16,415 nt of DNA from Planctomycetota bacterium (lineage in GTDB: Bacteria; Planctomycetota; UBA1135; GCA-002686595). Below are positions 14,697 through 16,415 of this stretch, one piece after another. A program made the translations under genes and the position numbers. Each line of letters starts with the position of its first letter. Position 1 is the first letter of the stretch. Under the pieces are notes generated by a model. That model was not told the origin of the DNA. It did not search any database and was given only the letters and a program-made list of their open reading frames with translations. Location of the stretch: positions 1 to 16,415 of the forward strand of contig WTJQ01000558.1 in the NCBI GenBank assembly GCA_011524785.1, read 5' to 3'.

Positions 14697-16415
14697 CGGT
14701 CCACGCTCCCCAGGACCCGCGAGGGGGCCTCGTAGGACACGCCCAGCCAGTTGAAGCGCGGGGTCGCGCGCCAGCCGTGGGCCGTGCCGAGGATGGGGTC
14801 GAAGCTGCCGGCCGGGTACTCGACGAAGAAGCGCCACTCGAGGCGATCGGCCACGACCTCGAGCGGGAGCTCACGGCCCCCGTCGTCGTCGTAGAAGCGG
14901 AACAGGCCCGGCGCGTCGCTGGGCTCGGCGTCCCAGGGCGTGCTGGGGTCGGAGCGCACGAGGACGCCGATCCGCGCGCCGCCCGCGGGGGGCGGCTCGC
15001 TCTCGAAGGCGAAGGTGTCCCAGTAGCCGCCGGGGCGCGAGCGCTCGAGGCCCAGGTAGGCCAGCTCGGGCGCGTCGGCCCGAGGCGTCCAGCGATCCCA
15101 GTAGCGGAAGGGGAACAGGATGACCGGCGCGCCGGCGGCGTGGCTCGCCGGGGCCGTGCCGTAGCGGCCGCGGAAGAGCCCGTTGCCGTTCTGGTCCTGC
15201 TGGCCGGGCTCGGTCGACGTGCGCGGCATCACCAGGGCGCCGCCCTCCAGCCGCGTGTAGTGGATCAGCTCCCCCTCGATCAGGACGGTCCCCGTCTGCG
15301 GGAAGCCCTGGGCATCGGTGATCGGGAGCACGCCATCCGCGGCGCTGATGCCGCCCGCGAGGGTCGTGACGGGCATCCAGTCGAGCACGTGCACCGACTC
15401 GGTCAGGACGTGCGGCTGCACGTCGGTCCCGAGCAGCCCGCGCCCGAGCGCGCCGACGACGATCACGCCCTGGCCGGGGTCGAGCGCCTCGTAGCAGACG
15501 ATCTCCTCCCCCACGCGGAGGAGGCCCGCGTCCTGGGGCAGCCGATTCAGCACGTCGGCCGGCTCGCCGAGGATCCCCTGGGGCGCACGCAGCTGGCGCT
15601 GGAGCACCGGGAAGAAGGTCCCGTCCGCGGGGACGTCGGCCGCGAGCACGAGCGCGCCGCCCTGGGCCGCGTGCGCGGGCTGGCTCCCGCCGAACCCGAT
15701 CCCGAACAGCCGCTCGGGGAACAGCACCTCGTCCACGACGGCGTCCGCGGTGCGGCCGCGGTCCTGGAACTCCCCGCCAACGACGACGCCGGCCACGGTG
15801 CGCGGTCGCTCGCCGCTCGGCTGACGCACGATGCGCGCGCGGAGACGCGGGTCGGCTGGAAGAGGGCCCTGCACCCCCGGGTCGACCGCGGCGATCGGCT
15901 CGACCAGCGGCGCGTTGAAGGCGAGCAGGGTCTGGAAGCGCTCCTGCGGCTCGGTCTGGACGTACTGCGCCTCGGCCGCGGGGATGACGGCCCCGCCGCC
16001 CGCGGGGTCGACGTCCCAGCCGTAGAGCGGCCGCTGGGCCGCGGCGCGGTGCGCCCGGTGGACCGTCATCGGCCATCCCGGATGCGTGGGATCGGAGGTG
16101 GAGACGAAGACGCGGTCCTGGGCGCCGGGCCGGCCACGGCTCAGGTCGCCGGGGGTCAGGTGCCAGACCGGGAGGACCGGCGTGCTCGCGGGGTGGTCGT
16201 GGGACGAGGTCCCCAGCACGCCGCGGAAGCGGAAGAAGGACCCCACCGAGCGGGTGAGCGGGAGCTCGAAGTCCTCGGCCGCGCCGAGCCGCGGCTCCCA
16301 GATCGTGCCGGCCACGCGCGGAGCAGCTCCGGCGGCCGCGGCCGAGGAGGCGACCGAGCTCGCGGGCGCCGGAGCTGCTCCGCGCGTGGCCGGCACGATC
16401 TGGGAGCCGCGGCTC
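14693..16415 (-). CDS. Large protein of unknown function at head of pseudopilin operon (5' end incomplete)
   Basis: I do not recognise this protein. At least about 545 residues are credible, from around 16340 to the stop at 14693; the frame runs to the window edge without a stop. A GTG at 16396 could be read as a start, but it lies in the distal arm of an inverted repeat that is probably an artefact, so the true N-terminus is likely missing. The sequence is rich in Gly, Pro, aromatic and beta-prone stretches, with few helices and no membrane span, as in an extracytoplasmic beta protein. Two units, LLRVGEEIVCYEALDPG to GRGLLGT and VLIEGELIHYTRLEGG to FRGRYGT, look related. Near the end, LEWRFFVEYPAG and FNWLGVSYEAP suggest a beta domain. 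The stop overlaps the GspJ-like ATG by 4 bp. It may be a pseudopilus-associated or secreted partner; this is inference from position. Confidence 0.7.
   Translation of the reverse strand, partial: SRGSQIVPATRGAAPAPASSVASSAAAAGAAPRVAGTIWEPRLGAAEDFELPLTRSVGSFFRFRGVLGTSSHDHPASTPVLPVWHLTPGDLSRGRPGAQDRVFVSTSDPTHPGWPMTVHRAHRAAAQRPLYGWDVDPAGGGAVIPAAEAQYVQTEPQERFQTLLAFNAPLVEPIAAVDPGVQGPLPADPRLRARIVRQPSGERPRTVAGVVVGGEFQDRGRTADAVVDEVLFPERLFGIGFGGSQPAHAAQGGALVLAADVPADGTFFPVLQRQLRAPQGILGEPADVLNRLPQDAGLLRVGEEIVCYEALDPGQGVIVVGALGRGLLGTDVQPHVLTESVHVLDWMPVTTLAGGISAADGVLPITDAQGFPQTGTVLIEGELIHYTRLEGGALVMPRTSTEPGQQDQNGNGLFRGRYGTAPASHAAGAPVILFPFRYWDRWTPRADAPELAYLGLERSRPGGYWDTFAFESEPPPAGGARIGVLVRSDPSTPWDAEPSDAPGLFRFYDDDGGRELPLEVVADRLEWRFFVEYPAGSFDPILGTAHGWRATPRFNWLGVSYEAPSRVLGSVDR
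16286..16415. repeat. Near-perfect inverted repeat at the window end (49-bp perfect arms)
   Basis: Positions 16286-16334 are the exact reverse complement of 16367-16415. After one G-G mismatch (16335/16366) five more bases pair (16336-16340 with 16361-16365), leaving a 20-nt loop at 16341-16360. The outer arm stops exactly at the last base of the window, so its true length is unknown. The left arm is coding sequence in frame with the large minus-strand gene. The mismatch sits only near the loop while everything outside is identical. This is what a strand that folded back on a short imperfect hairpin and was copied would look like. Confidence 0.9.

Overview
This is a very G+C-rich bacterial window, well above 70% G+C by eye, with almost every base inside a gene. 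Gene content points to a Gram-negative-type cell: FtsY and NusB housekeeping genes, an O-antigen-ligase-like membrane protein fused to a TPR tail, type II secretion/type IV pilus-like pseudopilins, and envelope foldases. The G+C content, scarce Shine-Dalgarno sites, O-antigen ligase-TPR architecture and large proteins beside pseudopilins would fit a Planctomycetota-like organism. This taxonomic guess is weak and rests on gene style only. No rRNA, tRNA, CRISPR array, insertion sequence or phage gene was seen.

Layout, plus strand (215-7210): ribH (riboflavin synthesis), nusB (antitermination) and ftsY (SRP receptor), then a polytopic O-antigen ligase/TPR protein. All are packed with gaps of 13 nt or less, or overlap by one base, and look like one operon. 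After about 100 nt carrying a possible weak promoter come an OmpR/PhoB-family response regulator and its sensor kinase, overlapping by 19 nt. A GC-rich hairpin (7351-7385) lies where the two halves of the window converge.

Layout, minus strand (read from the right end towards 7406): a large truncated protein of unknown function, a GspJ-like and a GspI-like pseudopilin, an exported TPR/zinc-finger protein and a parvulin-like lipoprotein. These five are joined by four successive 4-bp ATGA stop/start overlaps. scpB (chromosome condensation) follows after 42 nt. Last is a membrane-anchored PpiD/SurA-like chaperone with its own strong ribosome binding site after 145 nt. The first five look like one envelope/secretion assembly operon: pseudopilins plus a partner protein, with helper proteins that act outside the cytoplasm.

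Gaps: no stretch longer than 300 bases lacks a gene. The largest are 32-214, 4455-4556, 7211-7405 and 9569-9713; apart from the weak promoter and hairpin candidates listed, nothing was recognised in them.

Most notable: (1) the last 130 bases form a near-perfect inverted repeat ending exactly at the window edge, more likely a fold-back or assembly artefact than biology; (2) a small sequence module seems shared between the truncated protein (two copies) and the neighbouring GspJ-like pseudopilin (one copy); (3) the two foldase-like proteins lack recognisable parvulin catalytic features; (4) an exported protein ends in a DnaJ-type zinc motif. No convincing wholly new defence or mobile system was found; the pseudopilin-partner operon is the best candidate for undescribed biology.
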